Assembly (NCBI GenBank): GCA_903842455.1
Contig: CAIMLX010000174.1
Location: forward strand, 1-64,000
DNA: 64,000 bases
Source: an uncultured Hyphomicrobiales bacterium
GTDB lineage: Bacteria > Pseudomonadota > Alphaproteobacteria > Rhizobiales > Devosiaceae
Reading direction: 5' to 3'
This document shows positions 1 through 7,897 of the stretch, piece after piece. Position 1 is the first letter of the stretch. Every line of letters starts with the position of its first letter. The translations under genes were made by a program, and so were the position numbers. Below the pieces are notes generated by a model. That model ran no database searches. It was not told the DNA's origin and saw only the letters and a list, made by a program, of their open reading frames with translations.

Positions 1-3
1 ATA

Positions 4-80
4 TGGCGCGCCCGGAACGATTCGAACGTCCGACCCTCAGATTCGTAGTCTGATGCTCTATCCAGCTGAGCTACGGGCGC
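4..80 (-). tRNA. tRNA-Arg (anticodon ACG)
   Basis: Read on the minus strand the segment folds into a complete cloverleaf. The acceptor stem pairs GCGCCCG with CGGGCGC, the anticodon stem TCAGA/TCTGA closes the loop CTACGAA with anticodon ACG, and the T loop is TTCGAAT. The 3' CCA is encoded at positions 4-6. The gene reads CGN arginine codons; the A34 is expected to be deaminated to inosine. No integrase or duplicated 3' end is seen beside it, so there is no sign of use as an integration site within the window. Confidence 0.97.
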
Positions 81-190
81 TTGCCTGCCGGAACGCGATG
101 GTTCGGCGGAACGGCGTGTCCAATACATGGGGTGCGCCGGCATTGCAAGCGCTGAAGCCGAAGGATTTCGATGCGCCGGTGACCATCCGC

Positions 191-1618
191 TCAGGCGACG
201 CGGGTTGCCGCCGGCAGCGCTACCTCGAAGCGGGTACCATGCTCCTGCGGCACGTAGGCGAGCTTGCCGCCATGGGCCTCGACAAGCTCGCGCGCGATGG
301 CAAGGCCAAGCCCCGTACCGCCTGCACGGGCCGAACCCTCGAAGGCGACGAACAGGTTCTCCCGGGCCCGGGGCGGCAGGCCGGGGCCATTGTCGGTAAC
401 CGAAATGGTCAGCGTCTCGGCGGTTTCCGCGATGGCGACCTCGAGGGTCGGCGAGGGGAGGTCGGGTTTGGCCTCGAAGGCCTCGCGGGCGTTCTTGAGC
501 AGGTTGACGAAGATGCGCGCGAACTGCTCCGGATCGACCGAGATGCTCACCGCATCGGGCACCTGGTTGACAAAGCGAATCGCCGGGTGCGCCACCAGCC
601 CGGCGTCGAAGGCGGCTTCATCCAGCAGCAGGTGCAGGTCCACCGGCACCGGGCGCGGCGGCGTGACATTCTGGCGGCCATAGTCCAGCACGGACTGGGC
701 GAAAGCCACGGCCCGGTCGATCGACTGCACGAGGCGCGGCGCGAGGCGCTGCACCTTGGGGTCGTCGAGGGTGGCCACCTGGTCGGAGAGCAGTTGCGCC
801 GAGGTCAGCGTATTGCGCAGATCATGGTTGATCTTGGCGACCGCGAGGCCGAGATCGGCGAGATGGCGGCGCTGGCGCAGCATGGAGAAGATGTCGGTCT
901 CCATCGCCGCCAGTTCCTGCTCCATGATGCCGATCTCGTCGCGGCGCGATGTCGGCGACACGATCAGCGCGGCGTTCTCCGGGGCCTTGCGGTAGCCCAG
1001 CATGTTGGCGGTGAGCCGCTGGATTGGCGCGATCAGGATGCGCGACACCAGCACGTAGAGCACCGCCGACGTGATGACCGCGAGGATCAACGACAGGAAA
1101 AACAGGTTGCGCGAGAACGCCAGCAGCCCCGTCTTCAACGGCGCCTCCGACATCAGCACTTCGATGATGCGTTCCTGCTGGCCGATTTCCTCCCCGACGA
1201 TGCGGATGATCCGGTCGCCGCCGAACACCAGGGTATCGAGGGCGCCGAGGATCTGCGTGGCCGGGTCGCGGATGCGCATGTCCACCGTCACCGCCTCGCG
1301 TGGCGTCTCGGCGTTCTCGAGTTCGATCAGCTGGCTCTGGCCTTCGTGGCGGTAGACGATGGCGACGGCACCGGCCGAGGTCAGCAGCCGGTCGGTGAGC
1401 ATGCGCGGCAGGTTCATTGCATCGGGCACCGCATCGAGCACGCGCGCGGCGACGACGCCGACGCGCAACCGGTCATCCAGCCAGCTGGTGCGGTAGTTCG
1501 CTGCCGACGGCAGGTAGATCACGACCTCGACGGCAAGGATCACGATGACGATCGTCATGATGATCTTGACGGAAAGCCCGGAGAACGGGCCGGGCATCGC
1601 GCGGGATTGTTTGGCCAT
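191..1618 (-). CDS. Membrane sensor histidine kinase (HAMP, HisKA, HATPase)
   Basis: A 475-residue two-component sensor kinase of the inner membrane. One transmembrane segment lies near residues 17-37 and a second near 172-196, bracketing a periplasmic sensor domain of about 130 residues. A HAMP-like linker follows. The H-box reads KINHDLRN with the phosphoacceptor His near residue 265. ATP-binding motifs are NLLKNAREA (N box), DNGPGLP (G1) and GGTGLGLAIA (G2). I chose the ATG at 1618; a GTG two codons upstream is also possible. No response regulator gene is adjacent, so this is an orphan kinase here and its signal and partner cannot be read from the sequence. Confidence 0.9.
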   Translation of the reverse strand: MAKQSRAMPGPFSGLSVKIIMTIVIVILAVEVVIYLPSAANYRTSWLDDRLRVGVVAARVLDAVPDAMNLPRMLTDRLLTSAGAVAIVYRHEGQSQLIELENAETPREAVTVDMRIRDPATQILGALDTLVFGGDRIIRIVGEEIGQQERIIEVLMSEAPLKTGLLAFSRNLFFLSLILAVITSAVLYVLVSRILIAPIQRLTANMLGYRKAPENAALIVSPTSRRDEIGIMEQELAAMETDIFSMLRQRRHLADLGLAVAKINHDLRNTLTSAQLLSDQVATLDDPKVQRLAPRLVQSIDRAVAFAQSVLDYGRQNVTPPRPVPVDLHLLLDEAAFDAGLVAHPAIRFVNQVPDAVSISVDPEQFARIFVNLLKNAREAFEAKPDLPSPTLEVAIAETAETLTISVTDNGPGLPPRARENLFVAFEGSARAGGTGLGLAIARELVEAHGGKLAYVPQEHGTRFEVALPAATRVA

Positions 1619-1681
1619 GTTCACTGATCAATAGCGGGCAAAACACTTGCCTTCCAGTGACTTCGTTCCGTGTCCCCGGCT

Positions 1682-3109
1682 TCAGCCGAGAAGCCGGTTG
1701 AGGGTCAGCAGCGTGCGGGTGACCGGATCGTCCCGGCGCGGGGCTGCGCGACCCATCCGACTGGCGATTTCGGCAAGGCTCGGATAGGGCGCGGCGAACT
1801 GCGCCAGTTGCGACACCGAAAGCCGGGCCGACAGCGCCAGCGAGAACAGCGCGGCCAGTTCGGCGGCATCGGTCCCGGCCACGCCGGCGCCGAGCAGCCG
1901 GCCGTCCGACCCGACGATCAGTTTGGCAACGCCGTAGGTCTCGCGCCGGGCGCGGGCCCGGTCGTTCTCGGCATAGGCGGCGCGCAGCACGCGGAAGCGG
2001 GTGCCGAACTTCGTGCGGGCGGTGCGTTCGGTGAGCCCGATCTCGGCGATCTGCGGGTCGGTGGAGACGACGCGCGGGACGTCGCCGCTGTGCCGCGGCA
2101 CGAAGGCGAGAAAGGCGTTGTCGACCACGAGGCGCGCCTGTTCCTGCGCACCGCCGACCGACGCCTGGCCACCCGCCACATCGCCCGCCGCGTAGATGCG
2201 CGGGTTGCTGGTGCGCAGGCCTGGCGTCAGGTCGAGCCGGGTGACGTCCTCTTTCAGGCGGCGGATGCCGGCCTTCTCGAGGTCGAGCGTATCGACGTCC
2301 GGGACGCGCTCGACCGCCACGAGGATGTGCGAAACGTCGAGCATCGCCTCGCCGTCCGCCCCACGGATGCCGACGCCGATGCCCATCGAGCGGGCGTGGA
2401 TGGCGGTGACCGAGGTGTGGGGGCGAAGGTGCACACCCTCTTCTTCCAGCCGCTTCAGCGCCACGGCGGCGAGCTCGGGATCGAACGCGGCAAGGAAGCC
2501 GGCCGGCTCGACCACCGTCACCTCGGTGCCCAGCCGCGCGTAGGACTGGGCCAGTTCCAGCGCCGGCGGGCCGCCGCCGATGATCACCAGGTGGGTGAGC
2601 TTTCGCGTATTGTCGAGAATGGTGTCGGTGGTGAAAAAGGGCACGGCGTCGAGGCCGGGAATGGCGGGCACCACCGGCCGCGATCCCGTCGCGAGGACGA
2701 AGCGGTGGGCACGAACCAGAGTCTCGCCCACCTTGAGGGTGCGCTTGTCGGTGAAAGCGGCATCGCCGGTGACGATCTGCGCGCCGAGCGCCTCGAAATG
2801 CGGTGCCGCCCGCGACGGCGACAGGGCCGCGATCACGGCATCGACATGGTCGTGGACGCGGCGGAAATTGACCTTGATGGCGTCGGCGGTGATGCCGAAG
2901 GCGGCACCATTGCGCATGGCATGGGCATGGGCCGCGGCGGCAGCGAGCGCCCGGGCCGGAACCGCCCCGGTGTGGAGGCCCTTGCCGCCGAGGCGACCCT
3001 TGTCAACGATGACCACCGACAGGCCGAGCGAACGTGCCGCTTCGGCCACGGCGAGGCCAGCCGGACCTGCCCCGATGACGCAGAGGTCGGGTGTGAGCTT
3101 ATCGACCAA
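1682..3109 (-). CDS. FAD-dependent pyridine nucleotide-disulfide oxidoreductase homologue lacking redox cysteines
   Basis: This belongs to the dihydrolipoamide dehydrogenase/mercuric reductase family by its N-terminal FAD-binding GAGPAG near residue 13, an NAD-binding GGGPPALELAQ motif, the second FAD motif with AAGD, and a C-terminal dimerisation domain. The usual active-site sequence GGxCLNxGCxPSK reads GGKGLHTGAVPAR here, so both catalytic cysteines are replaced (Gly44, Ala49). The C-terminal HPT catalytic motif reads YPS (Tyr442). It should still bind FAD and NAD(P)H but cannot do classical dithiol-disulfide chemistry. I prefer a TTG start at 3109, preceded by GAGG. The open frame runs up to 3268, but those extra 53 residues precede the conserved fold and approach the rpmH promoter. 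Substrate unknown. Confidence 0.85.
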   Translation of the reverse strand: MVDKLTPDLCVIGAGPAGLAVAEAARSLGLSVVIVDKGRLGGKGLHTGAVPARALAAAAAHAHAMRNGAAFGITADAIKVNFRRVHDHVDAVIAALSPSRAAPHFEALGAQIVTGDAAFTDKRTLKVGETLVRAHRFVLATGSRPVVPAIPGLDAVPFFTTDTILDNTRKLTHLVIIGGGPPALELAQSYARLGTEVTVVEPAGFLAAFDPELAAVALKRLEEEGVHLRPHTSVTAIHARSMGIGVGIRGADGEAMLDVSHILVAVERVPDVDTLDLEKAGIRRLKEDVTRLDLTPGLRTSNPRIYAAGDVAGGQASVGGAQEQARLVVDNAFLAFVPRHSGDVPRVVSTDPQIAEIGLTERTARTKFGTRFRVLRAAYAENDRARARRETYGVAKLIVGSDGRLLGAGVAGTDAAELAALFSLALSARLSVSQLAQFAAPYPSLAEIASRMGRAAPRRDDPVTRTLLTLNRLLG

Positions 3110-3278
3110 ATCTGCCTCGTCTTGCCCAATGCCGCGGGTGTGGGAGGTCCCGACAGCCTCATTATCATCCACAGGGCACGAGGCAAGGGGCCGGGGGGCC
3201 GAGGCCCCGGAGAATTCAGCACTTTTCCGCATCGCGGGGCGGTCCTGCGCAATGCGTTTGCGCCGCACTGCCTTCGCG

Positions 3279-3307
3279 TTGACTAATGGGGCTCAATTCC
3301 CTATAAG
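3279..3307 (+). promoter_or_regulatory. Predicted sigma-70 promoter of rpmH-rnpA-yidC
   Basis: TTGACT at 3279-3284 and TATAAG at 3302-3307 are separated by exactly 17 bp. This is the best housekeeping promoter match seen in the window. Transcription would start near 3314 and leave a leader of about 95 nt before rpmH. The site lies in the divergent gap between the flavoprotein gene and rpmH. Confidence 0.7.
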
Positions 3308-3407
3308 CCCGCCAACTTGCCGGAGACGCTCTTGCTGGGCATCTGTCGGCACGCACCTTGCGACACTGAAGAAAAAGAGGAACTGCGCGTAAGCGTGGTC
3401 ACATGGT

Positions 3408-3545
3408 ATGTCGAAACGTACTTTCCAGCCGAGCGTGCTCGTTCGCACCCGCCGCCATGGCTTCCGTGCCCGCATGGCAACCAAGAATGGCCGCATCATC
3501 CTGTCGCGCCGTCGCGCCGTCGGCCGCAAGAAGCTGTCGGCCTGA
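3408..3545 (+). CDS. rpmH: 50S ribosomal protein L34
   Basis: A 45-residue very basic protein starting MSKRTFQPS and containing [15 protein letters not shown] and the C-terminal GRKKLSA, the hallmark of bL34 of the large ribosomal subunit. Length is normal for the family. It is the first gene of the conserved rpmH-rnpA-yidC operon and lies behind a strong predicted promoter at 3279-3307. It is out of frame with longer overlapping reading frames on both strands, which I reject in its favour. Confidence 0.97.
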   Translation: MSKRTFQPSVLVRTRRHGFRARMATKNGRIILSRRRAVGRKKLSA

Positions 3546-3582
3546 CGCTGAGGCCCTCGTGGCCAGATCTGAGGAGGTCGGT

Positions 3583-3921
3583 TTGCGACGCCTCAAGAAA
3601 AGAGCAGAATTCGTGAGAGTCGCCCGGGGCAGCCGCGTCGGGCGCTCTGCGTTTTCCCTGCAGGCTGGCGACCGCGACATTGCCGAGCCTGGCATCGGCT
3701 TTACCGTTACCAAGCAGACCGGCAATTCGCCGCAGCGCAATCGCATCCGGCGCCGTCTTCGTGCTGCCGTGAAAGCTTGCGAAACTGCCTTCCAGCCCTC
3801 ACATGACTATGTGCTCGTCGGTCGCCGCGAGGCATTGAGCATACCGTTCGACCGCCTCGTCCACGAGTTGGGCGGTGCCATTCCCAAAGTCCACGCCCGA
3901 AAGAAGAACGATGCAGTCTGA
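3583..3921 (+). CDS. rnpA: Ribonuclease P protein component
   Basis: The 112-residue protein subunit of RNase P, which works with the RNase P RNA to mature tRNA 5' ends. It begins with the family's RRLKKRAEF sequence and carries the RNA-binding RNR signature (GNSPQRNRIRRRLR). The start is a TTG at 3583, chosen because GAGGAGG lies 5 nt upstream and the conserved N-terminus starts exactly there. No ATG or GTG gives a family-length product. Its end overlaps the yidC start by 11 nt. The yidD gene often found between rnpA and yidC is absent. Confidence 0.93.
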   Translation: MRRLKKRAEFVRVARGSRVGRSAFSLQAGDRDIAEPGIGFTVTKQTGNSPQRNRIRRRLRAAVKACETAFQPSHDYVLVGRREALSIPFDRLVHELGGAIPKVHARKKNDAV

Positions 3922-5785
3922 AAACAACCGCAACATGATCATCGCGATCGTGCTCAGCGTCGTGGTGCTGTTCGGCTGGCAGTTCTTCATCGCAGGCCCG
4001 CAACTGGAACAGGCGCAACGCCGCGCCGAACTGGCGGCGCAGCAGGCAGCGCAGGATACGAGCCTCGCCGCGCCGGCCGCCACCACCGCCGAGGGCGCGG
4101 CACCAGCCGCAGAGGGCACCACGCCGGCAGCTGCGGTCAATTCCACCCAGCCCGGCGTCTACGCGACGCGCGACGAGGCGCTGGCCGCCAGCCCCCGCGT
4201 GGCGATCGACACGGTGGCGCTCTCGGGCTCCATCAGCCTCACCGGCGGCCGCGTCGATGACCTGAAGCTCAAGCGCTACAACGAAACCGTCCAGCCCAAT
4301 TCGCCGATCATCACGCTGCTCAGCCCCGCTGGCGCGCCGGGCGGCTACTACATCGAAAGCGGCTGGGAGCCGCCGCAGGGCGTGACGCTCGCCCGTCCCG
4401 ACTCCAACACCGTGTGGACGCTCGAGGGCGACAACCAGACCCTCACCACGGCCGCGCCCGTGACCCTCTGCTGGGACAACGGCGCTGGACTCGTGTTCCG
4501 CCGCACCATCGCGGTGGATGACAATTACCTCTTCACCGTCACCCAGTCGGTCGCGAACGCCTCGGGCGGCGACGTGATGCTCTACCCCTACTCGCGCATC
4601 GTGCGCCAGGGCACGCCGACCACCGCGAATTTCTTCATCCAGCACGAAGGCCCGCTGGGCGTCCTCGGCTCGAACAACCTCGTGTCCAAGAAGTACTCCG
4701 ACATGGTCAACGAGGGCCGCGTCGAATGGACCTCGACGACCGGCGGGTGGGTCGGCATCGGCGACAAGTACTGGGCGACCGCGATCATCTCGCCGCCCGC
4801 CTCGCCGCTCACCGCCCGCTTCGTGTCGGCCAAGCAGAACAGCATTGACGTCTACCAGACCAACTTCGTCGAAACGACGCCGGTGGTGGTGCCCAATGGC
4901 GGCTCGGCCGAGAACAAGGGCTTCATCTTTGCCGGCGCCAAGCAGACCTACATCATCGACAACTACGACAAGAGCTACGGTTTCGACCGGCTCGAACTGC
5001 TGATCGACTGGGGCTGGCTGCACTTCATCACCCGGCCGATGTTCGACCTGATCCAGTTCCTCTACGGCATCCTGGGCAATTTCGGCCTCGCTATCCTCGC
5101 GGTGACGGTGCTGGTGAAGGCGATCTTCTTTCCGCTTGCCAACCGCTCCTACGCCTCGATGGCGGCGATGCGACGCGTGCAGCCCGAGATGAAGTCGATC
5201 CAGGAGCGCTTCAAGGACGACCGCACGCAGCAGCAGACGGCGATGATGGAGCTCTACAAGAAAGAGAAGATCAATCCGCTGTCCGGCTGCTGGCCCGTCC
5301 TGATCCAGGTGCCGGTGTTCTTCGCGCTCTATACCGTCATCTTCATCTCGCTCGAGATGCGGCATGCGCCGTTCTTCGGCTGGATCGTCGACCTCGCGGC
5401 GCCTGATCCGACCAACATTTTCACCCTGTTCGGGCTGATCCCGTGGAACCCGGTTGCCGTTCCGGTCATCGGTGGCCTGCTGCACCTCGGCGTCTGGCCG
5501 CTGATCATGGGCGTGACCATGTGGGTGCAGATGAAGCTGAACCCGCCGCCGACCGACCCGACCCAGGCGATGATCTTCAACTACCTGCCGATCGTGTTCA
5601 CCTTCATGCTCGGCTCGTTCCCGGCCGGCCTCGTCATCTACTGGGCCTGGAACAACTTCCTGTCGGTCACCCAGCAGTACTTCATCATGAAGCGCCACGG
5701 CGCCGAAGTGAACCTGCTCGAAAACATCACGGCCAGCTTCAAGCGCAAGCCGGCCACCAAGCCCGCCGACGGCAAGGCGAGCTAG
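3911..5785 (+). CDS. yidC: Membrane protein insertase YidC
   Basis: A 624-residue YidC/Oxa1-family insertase of the inner membrane, acting alone and with SecYEG. The first transmembrane segment (MIIAIVLSVVVLFGWQFF) is followed by an Ala/Thr-rich linker and the large periplasmic beta-domain. Five C-terminal hydrophobic segments begin near the FLYGILGNFGLAILAVT stretch and include the conserved NPLSGCWPVLIQVPVFFALY region. The ATG at 3911 gives the typical MQSENNRN N-terminus; an upstream in-frame ATG at 3875 lies inside rnpA. The lysine-rich tail fits ribosome contact. It overlaps rnpA by 11 nt, suggesting coupled translation. Confidence 0.96.
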   Translation: MQSENNRNMIIAIVLSVVVLFGWQFFIAGPQLEQAQRRAELAAQQAAQDTSLAAPAATTAEGAAPAAEGTTPAAAVNSTQPGVYATRDEALAASPRVAIDTVALSGSISLTGGRVDDLKLKRYNETVQPNSPIITLLSPAGAPGGYYIESGWEPPQGVTLARPDSNTVWTLEGDNQTLTTAAPVTLCWDNGAGLVFRRTIAVDDNYLFTVTQSVANASGGDVMLYPYSRIVRQGTPTTANFFIQHEGPLGVLGSNNLVSKKYSDMVNEGRVEWTSTTGGWVGIGDKYWATAIISPPASPLTARFVSAKQNSIDVYQTNFVETTPVVVPNGGSAENKGFIFAGAKQTYIIDNYDKSYGFDRLELLIDWGWLHFITRPMFDLIQFLYGILGNFGLAILAVTVLVKAIFFPLANRSYASMAAMRRVQPEMKSIQERFKDDRTQQQTAMMELYKKEKINPLSGCWPVLIQVPVFFALYTVIFISLEMRHAPFFGWIVDLAAPDPTNIFTLFGLIPWNPVAVPVIGGLLHLGVWPLIMGVTMWVQMKLNPPPTDPTQAMIFNYLPIVFTFMLGSFPAGLVIYWAWNNFLSVTQQYFIMKRHGAEVNLLENITASFKRKPATKPADGKAS

Positions 5786-5788
5786 GCC

Positions 5789-6493
5789 ATGACGGTGCTC
5801 GACACCGTCTGCCTGGTTTCGAGCCCGCGCACCGGCGCAAGCCATCTGCTGAGCCTCTGCGAGAACCTCGCGGAGGCTCAGTCGTTTCCGCAGCTGTTCG
5901 AACCGATCGCGGAGCGCCTCTCGCCCGAAGCAGCGATCGCCGCCGCCATCGAAGCGACTCGTGCCGCGAGGCGGCGGGTGATGCTGTTCCGGCTGTGGCA
6001 CGACATGCTGTCGCTCGATGAGGCCATCGCGGTGGCGGACCGCCGGGGCGTGCGGCTGGTGCTGGTGATGCGCCGGCAGATCGACGCCTATATCAGCTGG
6101 TGCAAGGCGATCCAGCTCGGCCAATGGCACGGCATCGACACCTCCTCGCTGCAGCTGGCCGGCTCGATCGACGATTTCGTCGCCTTCATGGATGCGCAGG
6201 AGACCTGGTTCGCGCACTGGCATACCTGGCTCACCCGCCGCTACCTGCCGGTTCCGGTGCTCCGCTACGAAACCGACATCGACCAGCCGCCCGAATGGGC
6301 ACTCAGGCGCCTCTCGGCGGCCGCCGCGCAGGTCGGCATCACGCTGCGGGTCCCCGCCACTCTCAGCGCCACCGGCCTCGTCAAGCAGGACCGGGTGAAG
6401 GCTGTCGCCGACAAGCTGAGCAACTGGCCGCAATTCTCGCGCGAGCTGACGCGGCGGGGGCTGGAGAAGCGGGCGTTCGGTTATCCGCTCTAG
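5789..6493 (+). CDS. Stf0-like sulfotransferase
   Basis: A 234-residue cytoplasmic protein resembling Stf0-type sulfotransferases, which move sulfate from PAPS to a sugar or other acceptor. The N-terminal SSPRTGASHLLSL matches the 5'-phosphosulfate-binding loop, and VMRRQIDAYISW fits the 3'-phosphate-binding Arg/Ser motif. The acceptor is unknown; the family includes trehalose 2-sulfotransferase. It starts 3 nt after yidC and ends shortly before engB, so it is co-transcribed with housekeeping genes. In many relatives engB follows yidC without such a gene, so this looks like a lineage-specific insertion in the operon. Confidence 0.7.
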   Translation: MTVLDTVCLVSSPRTGASHLLSLCENLAEAQSFPQLFEPIAERLSPEAAIAAAIEATRAARRRVMLFRLWHDMLSLDEAIAVADRRGVRLVLVMRRQIDAYISWCKAIQLGQWHGIDTSSLQLAGSIDDFVAFMDAQETWFAHWHTWLTRRYLPVPVLRYETDIDQPPEWALRRLSAAAAQVGITLRVPATLSATGLVKQDRVKAVADKLSNWPQFSRELTRRGLEKRAFGYPL

Positions 6494-6525
6494 CCTTTCG
6501 TCGCGCCCTCGCCTAATACGGCGAA

Positions 6526-7173
6526 ATGACCGACGCTCCAAAGTTCAATGAAGCCGAACTCGAAGCCGGACGCCTGCTGTTTGCGCGGCCGTTCTCCTTC
6601 ATCAAGGGTGCCGTGCGCCTCGGCGACCTGCCGGAGCCCGACCGGATGGAAGTCGCATTCGCCGGCCGCTCCAATGTCGGCAAGTCGAGCCTCATCAACG
6701 CGCTGACCGGCACCACCGGGCTCGCCCGCACCTCGAACACGCCGGGACGGACGCAGGAGCTCAACATCTTCGAGAGCCAGAACGCGCCGCTCCGCATCGT
6801 CGACATGCCCGGCTACGGTTTCGCCAAGGCACCCGAGGCTAAGGTGAAGCAGTGGACCCGGCTGATCCACCAGTACCTCACCGGCCGCGCCAACCTGCGC
6901 CGCGTCTACGTGCTGATCGATGGCCGCCACGGCCCGAACGCCAACGACAAGTCCGTGATGAACGAGCTCGACAAGGCCGCCGTCAGCTACCAGGTGGTCG
7001 TCACCAAGGCCGACAAGCCTACCCACAAGGAACTCGCCGACGCCATCACCAAGACCCGCGAGGCGATCGCCAAGCGCCCCGCCGCCCACCCCGACCTGAT
7101 CGTCACCTCATCGGAGACCAAGTTCGGGATGGAATCGCTGCGCGCCGAAATCCAGCGGCTGCTGGAGCACTGA
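6526..7173 (+). CDS. engB: Ribosome biogenesis GTP-binding protein EngB/YihA/YsxC
   Basis: A 215-residue TrmE-Era-EngA-EngB GTPase that acts in 50S subunit maturation and is often essential. The G1 loop is GRSNVGKSSLIN, the G2/switch region carries TSNTPGRTQ, G3 is DMPGYGFAKA, and G4 is TKADK; the later SSETKFG fits G5. Length is normal. Its position after yidC follows the alphaproteobacterial order, apart from the sulfotransferase gene in between. Confidence 0.95.
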   Translation: MTDAPKFNEAELEAGRLLFARPFSFIKGAVRLGDLPEPDRMEVAFAGRSNVGKSSLINALTGTTGLARTSNTPGRTQELNIFESQNAPLRIVDMPGYGFAKAPEAKVKQWTRLIHQYLTGRANLRRVYVLIDGRHGPNANDKSVMNELDKAAVSYQVVVTKADKPTHKELADAITKTREAIAKRPAAHPDLIVTSSETKFGMESLRAEIQRLLEH

Positions 7174-7218
7174 GCCTAGCAGTATTTATCGCGCCCTCTG
7201 GACTTCATAGTTGCCTTT

Positions 7219-7234
7219 TGCGATATATATCGCA
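7219..7234. promoter_or_regulatory. 16-bp perfect palindrome over the toxin start codon
   Basis: TGCGATATATATCGCA is its own reverse complement. Its last base is the A of the toxin ATG at 7234. The AT-rich centre could serve as a -10 element. A toxin-antitoxin operator bound by the downstream XRE-type antitoxin is the simplest reading, and it suggests a very short or leaderless transcript. Confidence 0.55.
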
Positions 7235-7485
7235 TGAAGACGATCATCTTCACTGTCGGCGCGGCGCGCGACCACGACGCCCTGCCCGCCGTGGCGCGTG
7301 CGATGGTGGATCAGGCCCTCGACGGCTTTGCCCGAGAGGGCCGTGGCGATGTGAAGCGACTGCAAGGCAGCCCATATTTCCGGCTACGGGCCGGTCGCTA
7401 TCGGATCGTCTTCGGACAGGATCAGACAACGATACTCGCGATCTACATCGGCAAGCGAGAGACAACCACCTATCACGGAATATGA
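7234..7485 (+). CDS. RelE/ParE-family toxin (HigB-like order)
   Basis: An 83-residue basic protein with the RelE/ParE plan: an N-terminal helical pair, a central VKRLQGSPYFRLRAGRYRIVF strand region, and a final strand (TILAIYIGKRE). RelE-type members are ribosome-dependent mRNA interferases, while ParE types inhibit gyrase. The KRLQG..YRLR..YRIVF pattern is the RelE type. It precedes its presumed antitoxin by 16 nt, the toxin-first order seen in HigBA systems. Its start codon is embedded in a palindrome at 7219-7234. Confidence 0.8.
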   Translation: MKTIIFTVGAARDHDALPAVARAMVDQALDGFAREGRGDVKRLQGSPYFRLRAGRYRIVFGQDQTTILAIYIGKRETTTYHGI

Positions 7486-7501
7486 CCTGAAGGACGCGAG
7501 C

Positions 7502-7897
7502 ATGAACAAGCCCCTGCAGACCTTCACGACGCCGAGCGGCGACGAACTCGTCGTCCTAACCAGGGCTGACTATGAACAGCTCGTTGAACTTGCCGCTCAG
7601 AGCGATGACGACGAGGATGCCGAGTTGATCCGCATCGCCGATGCGCGAATGGCAAGTGCGCAGGAGCGAGCCTCGCTGCCTGCCGAGGTGTCGCGACTGC
7701 TCCTGGGCGGGATGAGCGTCCTCAAGGCGTTGCGCCAGTGGCGCGATGTCGGCCAGGTCAAGCTGGCATACGATATCGGCAGTTCTCAGGGCTTCATCTC
7801 CGACCTGGAAAGTGGCCGGCGCGCGATGACGCCCGAGGTCCGCAGCCGGCTTGCGGCCGCCCTGGACGTCCCGGAAAGTTGGCTGCCTAGCGGCTGA
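7502..7897 (+). CDS. XRE-family antitoxin
   Basis: A 131-residue acidic protein. The first ~35 residues (SGDELVVLTRADYEQLVELA) resemble the N-terminus of small antitoxins. The C-terminal half holds a helix-turn-helix of Cro/XRE type (VKLAYDIGSSQGFISDLESGRR, followed by PEVRSRLAAALDV). It is predicted to neutralise the RelE-like toxin encoded 16 nt upstream and to bind the operator palindrome. Its last 11 nt overlap the end of the convergent amidotransferase gene, so the two genes share a 3' boundary. Confidence 0.78.
   Translation: MNKPLQTFTTPSGDELVVLTRADYEQLVELAAQSDDDEDAELIRIADARMASAQERASLPAEVSRLLLGGMSVLKALRQWRDVGQVKLAYDIGSSQGFISDLESGRRAMTPEVRSRLAAALDVPESWLPSG

Noticed and set aside
1-80. 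Integration site of a mobile element at tRNA-Arg
   Set aside because: No integrase, no repeated tRNA 3' end and no change in gene style nearby within the window.
53-1627. 524-codon plus-strand frame opposite the sensor kinase
   Set aside because: It starts inside the tRNA-Arg gene, lacks any family motif, and is the GC-rich shadow of a well-supported histidine kinase gene.
3110-3407. Possible chromosomal origin next to rpmH
   Set aside because: I see no cluster of DnaA boxes or AT-rich unwinding region, and dnaA/dnaN are not present; in alphaproteobacteria rpmH is usually not at the origin.
3707-6541. 944-codon minus-strand frame across rnpA, yidC and the sulfotransferase gene
   Set aside because: Its Arg/His/Asp-rich product is typical of antisense translation in high-GC DNA; the plus-strand genes have clear motifs and starts.
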